A DNA stretch of 64,000 nucleotides from Danxiaibacter sp048498555 (GTDB taxonomy: Bacteria; Bacteroidota; Bacteroidia; Chitinophagales; Chitinophagaceae): the NCBI GenBank assembly GCA_048498555.1, contig JBEHXT010000016.1, positions 1-64,000 of the forward strand, in the 5' to 3' direction. A program made the position numbers and the translations under genes. How positions within the stretch are numbered: position 1 is the stretch's first letter; every line of letters begins with the position of its first letter. The notes under the pieces were generated by a model that searched no databases, was not told where the DNA came from, and saw nothing but the letters and a program-made list of their open reading frames with translations. Positions 53,191-61,942 of this stretch are shown here, piece by piece.

Positions 53191-55170
53191 ATGCTTAATT
53201 ACTATTTTAAAGACACCATTGGATCCTTTCTCCAAAAAAGCACGCAAGAAATTATTGGTTCTATTACCTTATCCAATCAATTTGATTCTACAGTAAACCA
53301 GAACAAATCTTGGAATTTACAAATTGCTATTCTTCAAAAAGCCTTACAAGATCTTAAGGGTACCATCTTTTTTGAATTCTCAATTCCGAGGATGGGCAAA
53401 CGAGTTGATTCTATTGTGATTGTTGAAAATGTGGTATTTGTTATTGAGTTTAAGGTGGGTGAACATAAATTTCTTGCCTCTAATATTGATCAGGTTTGGG
53501 ATTATGCGCTGGATTTGAAAAATTTTCACAAGCCAAGCCATCATGCTGTGCTGGCGCCCATATTGGTTGCAACGGAAGCAAAAAAATCATTCTTAGAAAT
53601 TTCTACAACTACACATAACGACAATCTCATTCTTCCCGTAAAGGTGAACAAGGATGATTTGGGATTAGCTCTAAAAAACATTCTTGGTTTTTTCAACGAT
53701 GGAGAAGCCATAGACAGCGAAGAATTTGAAAGAGGTGTTTATTCACCCACACCAACAATTATTGAAGCTGCGGTTGCGCTTTATAACAGTCATTCGGTAG
53801 AAGCGATCACTAGAAGCGATGCGGATGCGATCAACTTGACCAAGACCACGTCGGCCATTTCTGACATGATCGACTTTGCAAAGGAACACAGCAAAAAGGT
53901 GATTTGTTTTGTTACAGGTGTTCCGGGTGCGGGTAAAACGCTGGTTGGGTTAAAAGTTGCCACGGCTCATTTAGATAAAGAAAAAGGCAATACAAGTGTG
54001 TATTTGTCTGGCAATGCGCCTTTGGTTGCCATATTGCAGGAAGCCTTAACCAGAGATCGCGTAGCAAGAAGTTCTGTTAACAATGAACGGCTTACTAAAA
54101 AAGATGCACGACAAGCTGTTAAGTCGTTCATTCAAATTATTCACCATTATCGGGATGCGTATTTAAAGGATCAAGAACCACCGTATGATCATGTGGCCAT
54201 TTTTGACGAAGCTCAGCGAGCCTGGAATAGGGAGCAGACGATCAAGTTTATGAAGCAGAAAAAGAATCAGCCGGACTTTAGCCATTCCGAGCCTGAGTTT
54301 TTGATTTCCTGTTTAGATAGGCATAAGGATTGGGCTGTGATCGTTTGCTTGGTTGGTGGCGGACAAGAAATTAATACTGGCGAAGCGGGAATTTCTGAGT
54401 GGCTTAGTGCGATAGACAACGAGTTTTCTGATTGGGAAGTGTATATTTCTCCTAACCTGACGGATTCTGAATACGCGGCAGTTGACGCTATTAATTTGCT
54501 CCGACAGAAATCTGCGGTAACATTTAATGATGACTTGCATCTTGCTGTGTCAATGCGCTCTTTTAGGGCGGAGAATTTATCGCTGTTTGTAAAACATCTG
54601 CTAGATCTTGATATAGAAAATGCTAAAAATGTTTTCGCGCTCATCTCAAAACAATATCCCATCTTTTTAACGAGATGCCTTTCCAAGGCAAAGCAATGGC
54701 TGAAAGAAAAAGCCAGGGGTACCGAGCGTTATGGCTTAATAGTATCATCTCAAGCCCAACGTTTAAAGCCATTGGCAATTGATGTAAGGTCGCCCTTAAA
54801 TCCGGTTAACTGGTTTTTAGATGATAAAGAGGATGTGCGGTCGTCTTACTATTTAGAGGATGCCGCAACAGAGTTTCACGTACAAGGACTGGAGCTCGAT
54901 TGGTCCTGCGTAGTTTGGGATGGCGATCTGCGCCATTCAGACACAGACTGGAAAACCTTTGCATTTAAAGGCAACAAGTGGCAAAATATACATAACACAG
55001 AAAGAAAAAAATATTTGGTAAATGCTTACCGCGTTTTGCTAACAAGAGCAAGACAAGGGATGATTATTGTAGTGCCCGAAGGCTGTCATGAAGACCATAC
55101 AAGGAAACACGAATATTACGATTCAACATTTGAATATTTGAAAATGGTAGGCATTGATGTTTTAGAATAG
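53191..55170 (+). CDS. DUF2075 ATPase/helicase with PD-(D/E)XK-like N-terminus
   Basis: A 659-residue protein. Residues about 50-130 look like a PD-(D/E)XK nuclease core: KRVDSIVIVENVVFVIEFKVG gives Asp and ExK, followed by the Gln helix DQVWDYALDLKNFH. The P-loop TGVPGAGKT is at 242-250 and Walker B VAIFDEAQRAWN near 337; the late NAYRVLLTRARQGMIIVVPEG is the helicase-like end of DUF2075 (Schlafen-like) proteins. Such proteins occur in defence islands. It probably binds and acts on nucleic acid. With the downstream helicase and methylase it would be the ATPase of an Hma-like set (inference). Confidence 0.85.
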   Translation: MLNYYFKDTIGSFLQKSTQEIIGSITLSNQFDSTVNQNKSWNLQIAILQKALQDLKGTIFFEFSIPRMGKRVDSIVIVENVVFVIEFKVGEHKFLASNIDQVWDYALDLKNFHKPSHHAVLAPILVATEAKKSFLEISTTTHNDNLILPVKVNKDDLGLALKNILGFFNDGEAIDSEEFERGVYSPTPTIIEAAVALYNSHSVEAITRSDADAINLTKTTSAISDMIDFAKEHSKKVICFVTGVPGAGKTLVGLKVATAHLDKEKGNTSVYLSGNAPLVAILQEALTRDRVARSSVNNERLTKKDARQAVKSFIQIIHHYRDAYLKDQEPPYDHVAIFDEAQRAWNREQTIKFMKQKKNQPDFSHSEPEFLISCLDRHKDWAVIVCLVGGGQEINTGEAGISEWLSAIDNEFSDWEVYISPNLTDSEYAAVDAINLLRQKSAVTFNDDLHLAVSMRSFRAENLSLFVKHLLDLDIENAKNVFALISKQYPIFLTRCLSKAKQWLKEKARGTERYGLIVSSQAQRLKPLAIDVRSPLNPVNWFLDDKEDVRSSYYLEDAATEFHVQGLELDWSCVVWDGDLRHSDTDWKTFAFKGNKWQNIHNTERKKYLVNAYRVLLTRARQGMIIVVPEGCHEDHTRKHEYYDSTFEYLKMVGIDVLE

Positions 55171-55269
55171 TTATCATGGGCAGTCTTAAAAATGGCAAAA
55201 TTTGTAGCATTTATTGTGCTATTGTTGGTCTCTTCGGATAAAATATCCGACACTATTTGGTACTTAATT

Positions 55270-55307
55270 AGTTTTTGAACAAAAGGTAAATATTATATTT
55301 GTCAGCG
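55270..55307 (+). promoter_or_regulatory. Defence-island promoter element, copy c
   Basis: AGTTTTTGAACAAAAGGTAA then ATATTATATTTGTCAGCG, with TATATTTG at 55294-55301, 24 bases before the XRE start codon. It is closest to copy b and fits a promoter controlled by the XRE product. Confidence 0.65.
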
Positions 55308-55324
55308 CATTAATACCTACAATT

Positions 55325-55740
55325 ATGGCAGAACATACAACACACCTGGGAGAAAAAATTAAGAGGTTTCGAGAAATGATGGGTGTGAAACAAGACGCAC
55401 TGGCAATTGAGCTGGGCGATGACTGGAACCAGAAAAAGTATCGATGTTAGAAGCGAAAGCAGAAATAGATCCTGCTTTGCTGGAGAAGGTTGCAAAAGCC
55501 CTGAAAGTACCTAAGGAAGCGATTGAGAATTTTGATGCAAAAGAAGCTATAAATATATTTTCGAACAATAGCTATGATAGTTCCACAATGAACAGCTACA
55601 CTTATAGTAGTACCAACCAGATATTTAATCCAATCGAAGAAATAATGAAAATTTATAAAGAGAAGGAGGCGCTGTGTGAACGAATGTTGAAGGATAAGGA
55701 TGAGATGATTGCGAGGTTGGAGAGGCTGTTAGCTAAATAA
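55325..55740 (+). pseudogene. XRE regulator interrupted by a one-base frame change
   Basis: The first frame (55325-55462) encodes MAEHTTHLGEKIKRFREMMG and the helix-turn-helix to WNQKK, then reads YRC and stops. The other frame continues without gap from KVSMLEAKAEIDPALLEKVA to a coiled-coil end at 55740. Joined as WNQKKVSMLEAK they give a normal 138-residue Bacteroidota XRE protein with C-terminal helix for oligomer formation. The break is in GAAAAAG (55432-55438): one A is missing compared with an open frame. It may be a real mutation, a sequencing slip in an A run, or -1 frameshifting on AAAAAG. Encoded between the DUF2075 ATPase and the helicase. Confidence 0.75.
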
Positions 55741-56068
55741 GATTTTTTGGGGACTACTAAACTCTGAAATCACTAGCACATCAGTTCTCTCAATAAAAAA
55801 TAACCGCAAATAGATAAAAACACCGTTTGTATTAAAACCTTGTACCCATTGAAAGCCAATGAACATTATGGCATTAACGGTATGCGAGTTATCGAAAACG
55901 ATTGAGAAAAGTTGCTATCTCAAAAGCGAGCTAAAAGGACGATGGAACGGAAATTACTCAACAAGATTTAGATAACCTTTTGATATTAGGGTAAAATCAT
56001 TCAGTTATATTCGCATACCAGAAGGTAAAGCTAACTATTAACTCAACTTAATACAACTCCGAAAACCA
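55741..56068 (+). other. Intergenic stretch with possible gene remnants
   Basis: Two short frames read like protein fragments: LYPLKANEHYGINGMRVIEN (about 55849-55908) and, in another frame, DGTEITQQDLDNLLILG ending at a TAA near 55994. Neither has a start codon and they are in different frames, so a decayed gene is possible. GGTAAA (55989-55994) and TTATATTCG (56005-56013) vaguely repeat the promoter element of the island and could drive the helicase gene. Confidence 0.35.
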
Positions 56069-58915
56069 ATGATAAACCCCTATCAAGCAAAGTACTACGC
56101 GTACGAGCTCTCTAAAAAACTTTCCGGCGATACTCCAGAAAAATTTGGAGCTACTTTGATGGATGCAAAAGTGGAGCTCAATCCACATCAGGTAGAAGCG
56201 GCTTTGTTCGCTTTTAAATCACCGTATTCAAAAGGAGCAATTTTGGCAGACGAAGTGGGCCTGGGTAAAACGATTGAAGCTGGCATTTTACTTAGCCAAA
56301 AATGGGCTGAAGGGCAGCGCCGCATTCTCATCATTTGTCCATCATCATTACGCAAGCAATGGGTGAATGAGCTTGCCGATAAGTTTTATCTGAAAGCCGA
56401 TGTGCTCGATAATTTATCCTTCAATAGAAAAGCTAAGGAAGGGAACAAAAATCCCTTTGATGATAAAAACACAATAAAAATTTGCAGTTACCAGTTTGCT
56501 CGAAAAAAAGCCCAAGACATACAGCTCACAAGCTGGGATCTTGTGGTGTTAGATGAAGCTCATTATCTGCGCAATGCGTATAAATTCGGGAATGTAACGG
56601 CCCAAACTATACAGCAGGCCATCCGTGACTATAAAAAAGTATTGCTTACCGCGACACCTTTGCAAAATCGGCTTGACGAATTATTTGGCTTAGTGTCTTT
56701 TATAGATCCTGAAGTATTTGGCGATATAAAATCATTCCGAAGAAATTATGTATTGGAATCAGGAGAAAGAGATATTGAAGGTTTGAAAGATCGCCTTAAG
56801 GATATTGTACACCGCACTTTGCGTCGCGATGTAAAAGAGTATATTAATTACCGCGAACGCATACCCATTACCCAACGGTTTACACCGACAAAAGAAGAAC
56901 AGGAGCTATATAATAAAGTGTTAGACTATCTGCGTCAGGAAACCTCTTACGCATTTCCGGCTGCACAAAAGCATCTGATGCAGTCTGTCATTTTCAAGCT
57001 ACTCGGATCTTCTTCTTTCGCTATTGGCAGGACACTTGAAGCATTGATTAAACGCTTAAAATATTTATTAGAAAACAGCAAAGTAGTTGACGATGATTTA
57101 TACGAACTGTTTTTGGAAGAATATGAAAGCCTGGAGGACGAACTGGATGAAGCCGATGAAATAGACAACAATGGCGAGGAAAAACCAGAAATTACTTTAG
57201 AAGATAAAATTGCCATTGAAACGGAGATAGAACAGCTGGAAGGCTTTCTGCTGTTGGCCAATAGTATTGAGCATAATGAAAAAGGCGAAAAATTACTTTT
57301 AGCTCTGGACAAGGGGTTTGCCAAACTGCAAGAACTCGGTGCAGCCCGTAAAGCACTGATTTTTACCGAAAGCACTCGCACGCAACAGTATTTGTTTGAC
57401 AGGCTTTCCAAGGAGATGCATGCCGGAAAAATTTTGCTATTCAATGGTAATAACAACGATGATGTTTCTAAAGACATCTACAATAAATGGAAGGACAATC
57501 CGAAAAACGCTGCTAAAATTTCTAGCTCACGTGCGGTGGACATTCGCCATGCTCTAGTTGATGCATTTAAAAGCGATGATTACGAAATTATGATTGCTAC
57601 TGAAGCCGCTGCCGAAGGCATTAACCTGCAGTTCTGCAGCATGATCGTGAATTACGATTTACCCTGGAACCCACAACGGGTGGAGCAGCGCATTGGTCGC
57701 TGCCATCGTTATGGGCAGGAATTTGATGTGGTGGTAGTAAATTTTTTAAATGCTGACAATTTTGTAGAAGCGAGAGTCTTTGCATTACTTGATCAAAAGT
57801 TCAAATTGTTTGATGGTGTGTTCGGCTCAAGTGATGAGGTATTGGGGAGTATTGAAAATGGGATAGACTTTGAAAAGCGCATAATTGAAGTGTATCAACA
57901 ATGTCGCACCAAAGATGAGATAGAACGCTACTTTAAAAAATTGAATGAAGAATTCGAAGAGCAGATTGCGCAACGCCTGAAAGACGTTCAAAGCAAGCTC
58001 TTTGAACATTTTGAAGCGTCAGTAATAGACAAACTAAAAATCACTTTATCCGAAACAAAAATCTTCCTGGAAAAATACGAAAAATGGCTATGGGAACTTA
58101 CCCGTTACTATTTGCGAAACAAGGCGCAGTTTATTTTCGACGATTATACGTTTGTGTTAAATAATGGCGACAGATATTCACTCAACAAAAAAAGAGAAGA
58201 CGCAAAACCCTTTTTGCTTAGTGGTAAAGTTGCACAGGAAATGTTACAATTGGGCAAGCGCGAAAATACCCCTTTGGCACAATTGGAATTTGACCTTTCC
58301 TCCTCTCAAAAAAAATCGAAGGATATTGCGCAACTGAAAGCCAGAACTGGTTGGCTTAAATTGAGTAACCTGGAAGTTAGCTCAGAAATAGAATCACACA
58401 GTGTATTATTGTTTTCTGGAATTACTGATGCCGGGGAATCGCTTACCGACGAGCAATGCCGGTTTATTTTGGGCCTTGATTCTGTAGTGCAGAAAGGCAC
58501 GAATAACAAGACAGATAAGCTGGAGCGTCAGCACCTTAAAATAAAACAGGCCCGCCTTCAATATTTGGAAGACACCGATGCGGCGCTGATGCAGCGCGAA
58601 TTTAAAAAGTTTCACAATTGGGCGGATGACAGAACGGCCGAACTGGAAGCCAACTTGAAAGACGCTAAAAAAACCGAGAAAGAAATTGATAAATCCGCAA
58701 TGGCCGAAGGTCTTTCTGGAGCAGAAGTGTTAGCATTGCAGGAAGAACTGTCAAAAGCCAAAAAGAAAGTGAGCAAATTAAAACGAGAATTTTTTGAAAG
58801 GGAAGAACAAATTGAAAAAGAACGCGACGAAATGATTAAAACTGCCAAACAACAACTAAACAGAACCATTGAAGAGCAAGAAATCTTTACCGTGCAGTTT
58901 TCAATCATCAATTAA
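56069..58915 (+). CDS. SNF2-family helicase of a defence system
   Basis: A 948-residue superfamily 2 ATPase. Motif I ADEVGLGKT ends at Lys67-Thr68, motif Ia-II includes ICPSSLRKQWVNEL and VVLDEAHYLRN (about 160), then LLTATPLQN, a long acidic insertion (about 350-385), and motifs V-VI as EAAAEGINLQFC and VEQRIGRCHRYGQ (about 541). The last 110 residues are a highly charged coiled coil. It ends 12 bases before the methyltransferase gene, so the two are cotranscribed. SNF2-plus-methylase pairs are known in DISARM and Hma; the other DISARM genes are absent. It may translocate on DNA to stall or deliver a nuclease. Confidence 0.9.
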   Translation: MINPYQAKYYAYELSKKLSGDTPEKFGATLMDAKVELNPHQVEAALFAFKSPYSKGAILADEVGLGKTIEAGILLSQKWAEGQRRILIICPSSLRKQWVNELADKFYLKADVLDNLSFNRKAKEGNKNPFDDKNTIKICSYQFARKKAQDIQLTSWDLVVLDEAHYLRNAYKFGNVTAQTIQQAIRDYKKVLLTATPLQNRLDELFGLVSFIDPEVFGDIKSFRRNYVLESGERDIEGLKDRLKDIVHRTLRRDVKEYINYRERIPITQRFTPTKEEQELYNKVLDYLRQETSYAFPAAQKHLMQSVIFKLLGSSSFAIGRTLEALIKRLKYLLENSKVVDDDLYELFLEEYESLEDELDEADEIDNNGEEKPEITLEDKIAIETEIEQLEGFLLLANSIEHNEKGEKLLLALDKGFAKLQELGAARKALIFTESTRTQQYLFDRLSKEMHAGKILLFNGNNNDDVSKDIYNKWKDNPKNAAKISSSRAVDIRHALVDAFKSDDYEIMIATEAAAEGINLQFCSMIVNYDLPWNPQRVEQRIGRCHRYGQEFDVVVVNFLNADNFVEARVFALLDQKFKLFDGVFGSSDEVLGSIENGIDFEKRIIEVYQQCRTKDEIERYFKKLNEEFEEQIAQRLKDVQSKLFEHFEASVIDKLKITLSETKIFLEKYEKWLWELTRYYLRNKAQFIFDDYTFVLNNGDRYSLNKKREDAKPFLLSGKVAQEMLQLGKRENTPLAQLEFDLSSSQKKSKDIAQLKARTGWLKLSNLEVSSEIESHSVLLFSGITDAGESLTDEQCRFILGLDSVVQKGTNNKTDKLERQHLKIKQARLQYLEDTDAALMQREFKKFHNWADDRTAELEANLKDAKKTEKEIDKSAMAEGLSGAEVLALQEELSKAKKKVSKLKREFFEREEQIEKERDEMIKTAKQQLNRTIEEQEIFTVQFSIIN

Positions 58916-58927
58916 TTATCAATCATC

Positions 58928-61900
58928 ATGAGCAATTACGATAAACTTCAAGATACGCTTAAAGAAATATTTGAGATAGACAAAGCCGACCTCGATTTTG
59001 GAATCTACCGGATAATGAACCAAAAGCGGGAGCAGGTTATGGACTTTATTGACAACCGCCTGCCAAAAGAGATAAAAGATATTCTAGCACAAACTCAAAG
59101 TAAAGACGGTGTGACCCTACAGGCCGAACTGGACAAACTAGGCCGCAGCCTGGATGAAGCCGGCGTGGCGCGCGAATCATCGCCTAAATACATTACTCTA
59201 CAACAGCAACTGGTTGCTTCCATTGATACTCAGGCACTGGAGCAAGAAGTTTTCAGCCATTTAACCAGCTTCTTCAAACGCTATTATAAAGACGGCGATT
59301 TTATAAGTATGCGACGATACAAAAAGGATGTATACGCCATACCTTATGAAGGCGAAGAGGTAAAGCTCCACTGGGCCAATCACGATCAGTATTACATTAA
59401 AACAAGCGAATACCTGAAGAACTATGCGTTTAAGTTAAAGGATGGCAGAAAGGTAAACTTTAGGTTGAAGGAAGCCAGCACCGAACAGAACAATAACAAA
59501 ACGCAGGGCGATGTAGAACGACGCTTTGCGATATATGAGGAGCTGCCGATAGAAGTAGAAAACGACGAACTCTTTATCAACTTTACCTACGAGCCATACA
59601 AGAAAGCTGTAAAGCAAGATGAGTTGAATCAAAAAGCTTTTGAATTGGTTCAGCAAAAAATTCCTACTGAATTTGTGGCATATGCCACATTATTTGACAA
59701 GGCGCCTACGGAGAAAAACAAAAGCCGCACGTTGTTGGAAAAACACCTTAACGATTTCATCAGTCGTAACAGCTTTGATTATTTTATCCATAAAGACTTA
59801 GGAGGTTTCTTGCGTCGCGAGTTGGATTTTTACATTAAGAACGAGGTGTTGTATATCGACGATATCAATACAGAAAACCCTACCTACTTTACAGCACAGC
59901 TCAGCAAGATAAAAGCATTGAAAACAGTGGCTACCAAAGTCATTGATTTTTTGGCGCAGGTAGAAAATTTTCAAAAAAAGATGTGGCTGAAAAAGAAGTT
60001 TGTGGTAAGCACGGATTACTGTATTACACTCGATCGTATACCTAAGGAATTTTACGCTGAAATAACCGCCAATGAAGCACAGTTGGCCGAATGGAAAGAC
60101 GTCTACGATGTAACAATTGCAAAGGGAGCAATATCATCTCTCGAACCCGAGCTCTACCTGGTATTAGACACCAAGCATTTTAGCGAAGACTTTAAAGACC
60201 GTCTGCTGGGTCATGAAGACTTTATCAATTTGGAGGAACAAACCGATGGCCTCCTCATTAACTCCGAAAACTTTCAAGCGTTGAACTTGCTGCAAGAAAA
60301 GTATTCCCTGAGGATAAAAGTTATTTATATCGACCCGCCGTACAATACAGATGCAAGCCCAATAATGTATAAAAATACTTACAGAAATTCGAGTTGGATA
60401 ACGTTGATGAGTGATCGACTGGCTTCATCAATTAACCTATTAAGTGATGATGGAATACTATGTGAAACTATTGATGATTTTCAAACTAATGAGTTGGTTC
60501 TGCTATCAAAGAGTATAATTGGAATTGAAAATTACCTAGGAACAGTTGCAATTAGAAACAATCCTTCTGGAAGACCAACAAAAACTGGCTTAGCAATTTC
60601 TCATGAATATGGACATTTTTTCTCCAAATCATCAAATTCACATTTGGGAAAAATGTTAAGAAATGAAGAGCAAGGTAAACGTTATAAAGAAGTTGATCAA
60701 TATGGGAAATATATGTGGGAATTACTTCGCAAACGAGGGACAGATTCAGAGAAAAAAGACAGTCCTAAGGCATATTTTCCATTTTATTATGATGACGAAA
60801 GCGATAGTTTAAGATTACCAAAAATGAATTGGAACGAAAAAGATAAAGAATGGGAAATTCTGGAATCGCCGACAGCGCGGGAAATAGCACTGTTTCCAGT
60901 AGATGAAAAAGGAATTCTAAGAAGATGGAGGTGGGGTTTTGAAACGGCAAAAACTAATTTGGATAAATTAAAAGTAACTAAAGCAGGAGAAGTTTATACT
61001 GTTTATTATCGCTATTATGAACCAGAAGGAGTCTTATCACAAACTAATTGGATAGAATCTAAATACTCCTCTACAGAACATGGTACAGGAGTACTGAAGA
61101 ACTTCTTTACAGAATACAACCCGTTTAGTTATCCAAAATCAATTTTTGCTGTTAAAGATACATTGCAAATTTGTGGCGGTAACAACCGTGATATTATCCT
61201 TGACTACTTTGCCGGTTCAGGTACCACCGGCCATGCCACTATCAAGCTTAACCGGGAAGATGGCGGCAAACGTAAGTACATGCTCGTGGAGATGGGAACC
61301 TATTTCAAGACGGTTACCAAACCTCGTATTCAGAAAGCAATTTATACCGATAACTGGAAGGGTGGCTTGCCACAGGATAAGCAGGGCATTAGCCAAATTT
61401 TTAAATACCAGGTGCTGGAAAGCTACGAAGACACGCTCAATAACCTGCAGCTCCAAACAAAGGCTGGCACCTTGCAGTTTGACGAAAGCGCTCAGCAAGA
61501 GTATCTGTTAAAATACATGTTGGATCTGGAAAGCAGGGATCATTTATTTGATATAGAGATATTTCGCAATCCATTCAACTACCAACTAAATATTACCCAA
61601 AACAACGAGTATGTATCTACAAAAATAGATTTGGTAGAAACTTTCAACTACCTGATAGGCCTTTACGTAGAACGTATCCAGCGGGTAAAAGACATCAAGC
61701 TGGTAGAAGGTTGTACCCGCGAGGGCAAAAAGACGTTGATCATCTGGCGCAACCTTGAAACCACCACAAATGCAGAAACGCAAACTGTTTTCCGCAAGCT
61801 GTATGATAGCGTACGGTCGGCCGAGTTCGAGCAGATCTACATCAACGGAGATCACCATTTCGATAATCTGCGCCAAGGCGAAGACCAGTTTAAAGTGAAG

Positions 61901-61942
61901 CTGATTGAGGACGTATTTTTTAAGAAGATGTTTAATGCCTAA
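58928..61942 (+). CDS. Large site-specific DNA adenine methyltransferase (beta class)
   Basis: A 1004-residue N6-adenine methyltransferase of the Mod/N6_N4 type. Motif IV DPPYNTD begins at residue 469 and motif I FAGSGTT at 761, the order IV then I of beta-class enzymes; the target-recognition section therefore lies between about 475 and 750. A 460-residue N-terminal region of unknown function precedes it (SNYDKLQDTLKEIFEIDKADLDFG). The target section is much richer in A and T, with AGA and ATA codons, than the two flanks. It presumably marks host DNA for the neighbouring helicase system. The next gene overlaps its end by eight bases. Confidence 0.9.
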   Translation: MSNYDKLQDTLKEIFEIDKADLDFGIYRIMNQKREQVMDFIDNRLPKEIKDILAQTQSKDGVTLQAELDKLGRSLDEAGVARESSPKYITLQQQLVASIDTQALEQEVFSHLTSFFKRYYKDGDFISMRRYKKDVYAIPYEGEEVKLHWANHDQYYIKTSEYLKNYAFKLKDGRKVNFRLKEASTEQNNNKTQGDVERRFAIYEELPIEVENDELFINFTYEPYKKAVKQDELNQKAFELVQQKIPTEFVAYATLFDKAPTEKNKSRTLLEKHLNDFISRNSFDYFIHKDLGGFLRRELDFYIKNEVLYIDDINTENPTYFTAQLSKIKALKTVATKVIDFLAQVENFQKKMWLKKKFVVSTDYCITLDRIPKEFYAEITANEAQLAEWKDVYDVTIAKGAISSLEPELYLVLDTKHFSEDFKDRLLGHEDFINLEEQTDGLLINSENFQALNLLQEKYSLRIKVIYIDPPYNTDASPIMYKNTYRNSSWITLMSDRLASSINLLSDDGILCETIDDFQTNELVLLSKSIIGIENYLGTVAIRNNPSGRPTKTGLAISHEYGHFFSKSSNSHLGKMLRNEEQGKRYKEVDQYGKYMWELLRKRGTDSEKKDSPKAYFPFYYDDESDSLRLPKMNWNEKDKEWEILESPTAREIALFPVDEKGILRRWRWGFETAKTNLDKLKVTKAGEVYTVYYRYYEPEGVLSQTNWIESKYSSTEHGTGVLKNFFTEYNPFSYPKSIFAVKDTLQICGGNNRDIILDYFAGSGTTGHATIKLNREDGGKRKYMLVEMGTYFKTVTKPRIQKAIYTDNWKGGLPQDKQGISQIFKYQVLESYEDTLNNLQLQTKAGTLQFDESAQQEYLLKYMLDLESRDHLFDIEIFRNPFNYQLNITQNNEYVSTKIDLVETFNYLIGLYVERIQRVKDIKLVEGCTREGKKTLIIWRNLETTTNAETQTVFRKLYDSVRSAEFEQIYINGDHHFDNLRQGEDQFKVKLIEDVFFKKMFNA
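60355..61165 (+). other. Target-recognition section of foreign composition
   Basis: Within the methyltransferase gene, from just after the DPPY motif to just before the FAGSGTT motif, the DNA turns AT-rich and codon use changes (AGA, ATA, TTA, GGA frequent), then returns abruptly to the style of the flanks at about 61165. The boundaries coincide with the edges of the variable target-recognition region, as expected when specificity cassettes are exchanged between alleles. Confidence 0.6.

Noticed and set aside
55444..55740. Separate 98-residue gene downstream of the XRE start
   Set aside because: It has no HTH of its own and continues the upstream frame exactly if one base is restored, so it is the second half of one gene.
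56069..61942. Classical DISARM
   Set aside because: A SNF2 helicase and a methylase are present, but no DrmA, DrmB or DrmC-like genes are seen in the window; the ATPase is of DUF2075 type.
53191..61942. Type III restriction-modification system
   Set aside because: The methylase has Mod-like motif order, but the helicase is SNF2-like and no Res subunit with its endonuclease domain is present.
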